From contig JAZLAH010000047.1 in NCBI GenBank assembly GCA_045613065.1, positions 1 to 6,771 of the forward strand: 6,771 bases of DNA, written 5' to 3'. The notes under the pieces were generated by a model that was not told where the DNA came from, did no database searches, and saw only the letters and a list, made by a program, of their open reading frames with translations. The DNA is from Fimenecus sp045613065 (GTDB lineage Bacteria > Bacillota > Clostridia > Oscillospirales > Acutalibacteraceae). Shown here piece after piece: positions 5,685 to 6,771 of the stretch; positions within the stretch are counted from its first letter, which is position 1; each line of letters begins with the position of its first letter. Both the position numbers and the translations under genes were made by a program.

Positions 5685-6771
5685 ATGGAATTAAATAAAC
5701 AGCTTTTAGCACATACAGACGCACAACCTTATGGAGATAATGTTATTTTTGCTAACAATGTGAAAATAACTGTACTTACACCGGAAATGCTTCGTGTAGA
5801 GTATTCAGTTGACAAGAAATTCACAGATTTACCATCACAGAGCATTTGGTACAGAAATTTTGGTGAAGTAGATTTTACTTGCGAAACTAAAGTTGATATT
5901 ACTGTTGTGAAAACAGCATCAACTGAATTCCATGTAAATTGTCATACCGGTGCATTTCAGTTTGTAAAATACAATGGTAAAAAACTTACTTATTCAAAAT
6001 CAAATAACCTTAAGGGAACAAAACGTACTCTTGATGGCTCTCGTGGTACAGAAGAACTTGATGATGGTATCATTTCTACAGATGGTGTATCAACCTATGA
6101 TGACAGCAAAACATTGCTTCTTAATAATGACGGTACTCTCTCATCTCGTGAGAAAAATACAAAGGATTATTACATCTTTGTATATGGAAACGATTATGTT
6201 TTAGGCATAAATAATTTCTACAAAATTGCTGGCATGCCACCACTTGTACCAAGATATGTACTTGGTAACTGGTGGAGCCGTTACAGAGCATATACTCAGA
6301 AAGAATATGAAGATTTGATGGTGGAGTTTGCCCATCGTGATATTCCTTTGACAGTTGCAACTGTAGATATGGACTGGCATTGGGTTGACCTAAAAAAACA
6401 GTTCAACAAGAAATATAAGTCAAGCAATATTCTCAACAGTGGTTGGACAGGTTATAGCTGGAATACAGAACTCTTCCCTGATTATAAGGGCTTCCTTCAG
6501 AATCTTCAGAATATGGGGCTTAAAGTTACGCTTAACCTTCATCCTGCTGATGGTGTCCGTGCATTTGAAGATATGTATGAGGATATGGCAAAAGCTATGG
6601 GAATTGACCCAAACACTGAGAAATCAGTTGAATTTGACCTTACTGATAAGAAGTTTATCAATGCGTATTTCGATATTCTTCATCATCCTTATGAAAACGA
6701 AGGCGTTGACTTCTGGTGGATTGATTGGCAGCAGGGTACAAAGAGTAAAAAAGCAGGTCTTGACCCATTGT
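5685..6771 (+). CDS. Glycoside hydrolase family 31 enzyme (5' part, truncated by window edge)
   Basis: The first 362 codons are present; the gene runs off the window. GH31 enzymes are retaining alpha-glycosidases, mostly alpha-glucosidases and alpha-xylosidases. An N-terminal beta-sandwich region (about 1-182) leads to GMPPLVPRYVLGNWWSRYRA (183-202), which marks entry into the catalytic barrel. VDMDWHW (227-233) and LNLHPADG (283-290) follow, then VDFWWIDWQQG, where D347 is the expected catalytic nucleophile. The acid/base Asp lies beyond the window. The ATG at 5685 has GGGAGTGG (5673-5680) just upstream and begins 14 bp after the preceding stop, so it is co-transcribed with the GH36-like gene. 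No signal peptide is seen, so it is predicted to be cytoplasmic. Family assignment is strong; substrate is not resolvable from this half. Confidence 0.92.
   Translation, partial: MELNKQLLAHTDAQPYGDNVIFANNVKITVLTPEMLRVEYSVDKKFTDLPSQSIWYRNFGEVDFTCETKVDITVVKTASTEFHVNCHTGAFQFVKYNGKKLTYSKSNNLKGTKRTLDGSRGTEELDDGIISTDGVSTYDDSKTLLLNNDGTLSSREKNTKDYYIFVYGNDYVLGINNFYKIAGMPPLVPRYVLGNWWSRYRAYTQKEYEDLMVEFAHRDIPLTVATVDMDWHWVDLKKQFNKKYKSSNILNSGWTGYSWNTELFPDYKGFLQNLQNMGLKVTLNLHPADGVRAFEDMYEDMAKAMGIDPNTEKSVEFDLTDKKFINAYFDILHHPYENEGVDFWWIDWQQGTKSKKAGLDPL

Noticed and set aside
5974..6360. Open frames on both strands inside the GH31 gene
   Set aside because: The frame from 5685 gives clear GH31 motifs throughout, so the alternatives are shadows.

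Overview
The window looks like chromosomal DNA from a low-GC Gram-positive bacterium of the class Clostridia, possibly Ruminococcaceae-like. The evidence is the AT-rich intergenic DNA, strong AGGAGG-type ribosome binding sites, two TTG start codons, the Firmicutes-type L10 leader, and the cytoplasmic glycoside hydrolase genes. All supported genes are on the + strand. The genus assignment is inference.

Region 1 (1-1111) is the stalk-protein operon. It starts inside the L10 leader RNA with its attenuator hairpin, followed by rplJ (L10, TTG start) and rplL (L7/L12), and closes with a strong intrinsic terminator. The rpoB gene that often follows rplL is not here.

Region 2 (1112-2476) is the least ordinary part. 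Two very small genes (34 and 39 codons), too short for a standard ORF screen, each have a good Shine-Dalgarno sequence, a recognisable sigma-A-type promoter and a downstream hairpin. Both peptides are hydrophobic, strictly acidic and lack Lys, Arg, His and Cys. The second peptide gene is separated by a 12-bp terminator hairpin from a lipoprotein gene whose ribosome binding site begins only five bases after that hairpin. The lipoprotein may therefore be made by read-through. It has a lipobox, a long Asn/Ser-rich linker with an 11-residue tandem repeat, and an unidentified C-terminal domain.

Region 3 (2477-6771) is a probable operon behind a good promoter. It holds a C_GCAxxG_C_C family Cys-rich protein (TTG start), then an 895-residue clan GH-D glycoside hydrolase (GH36-like barrel with extra C-terminal beta domains), then the first 362 codons of a GH31 glycosidase that runs off the window. 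The two hydrolases are 14 bp apart and lack signal peptides, which suggests intracellular breakdown of imported alpha-linked oligosaccharides. The substrate cannot be read from the sequence.

The best candidate for something undescribed is the pair of acidic micropeptide genes and their possible attenuation link to the lipoprotein. No mobile element, CRISPR array, tRNA or rRNA was seen.
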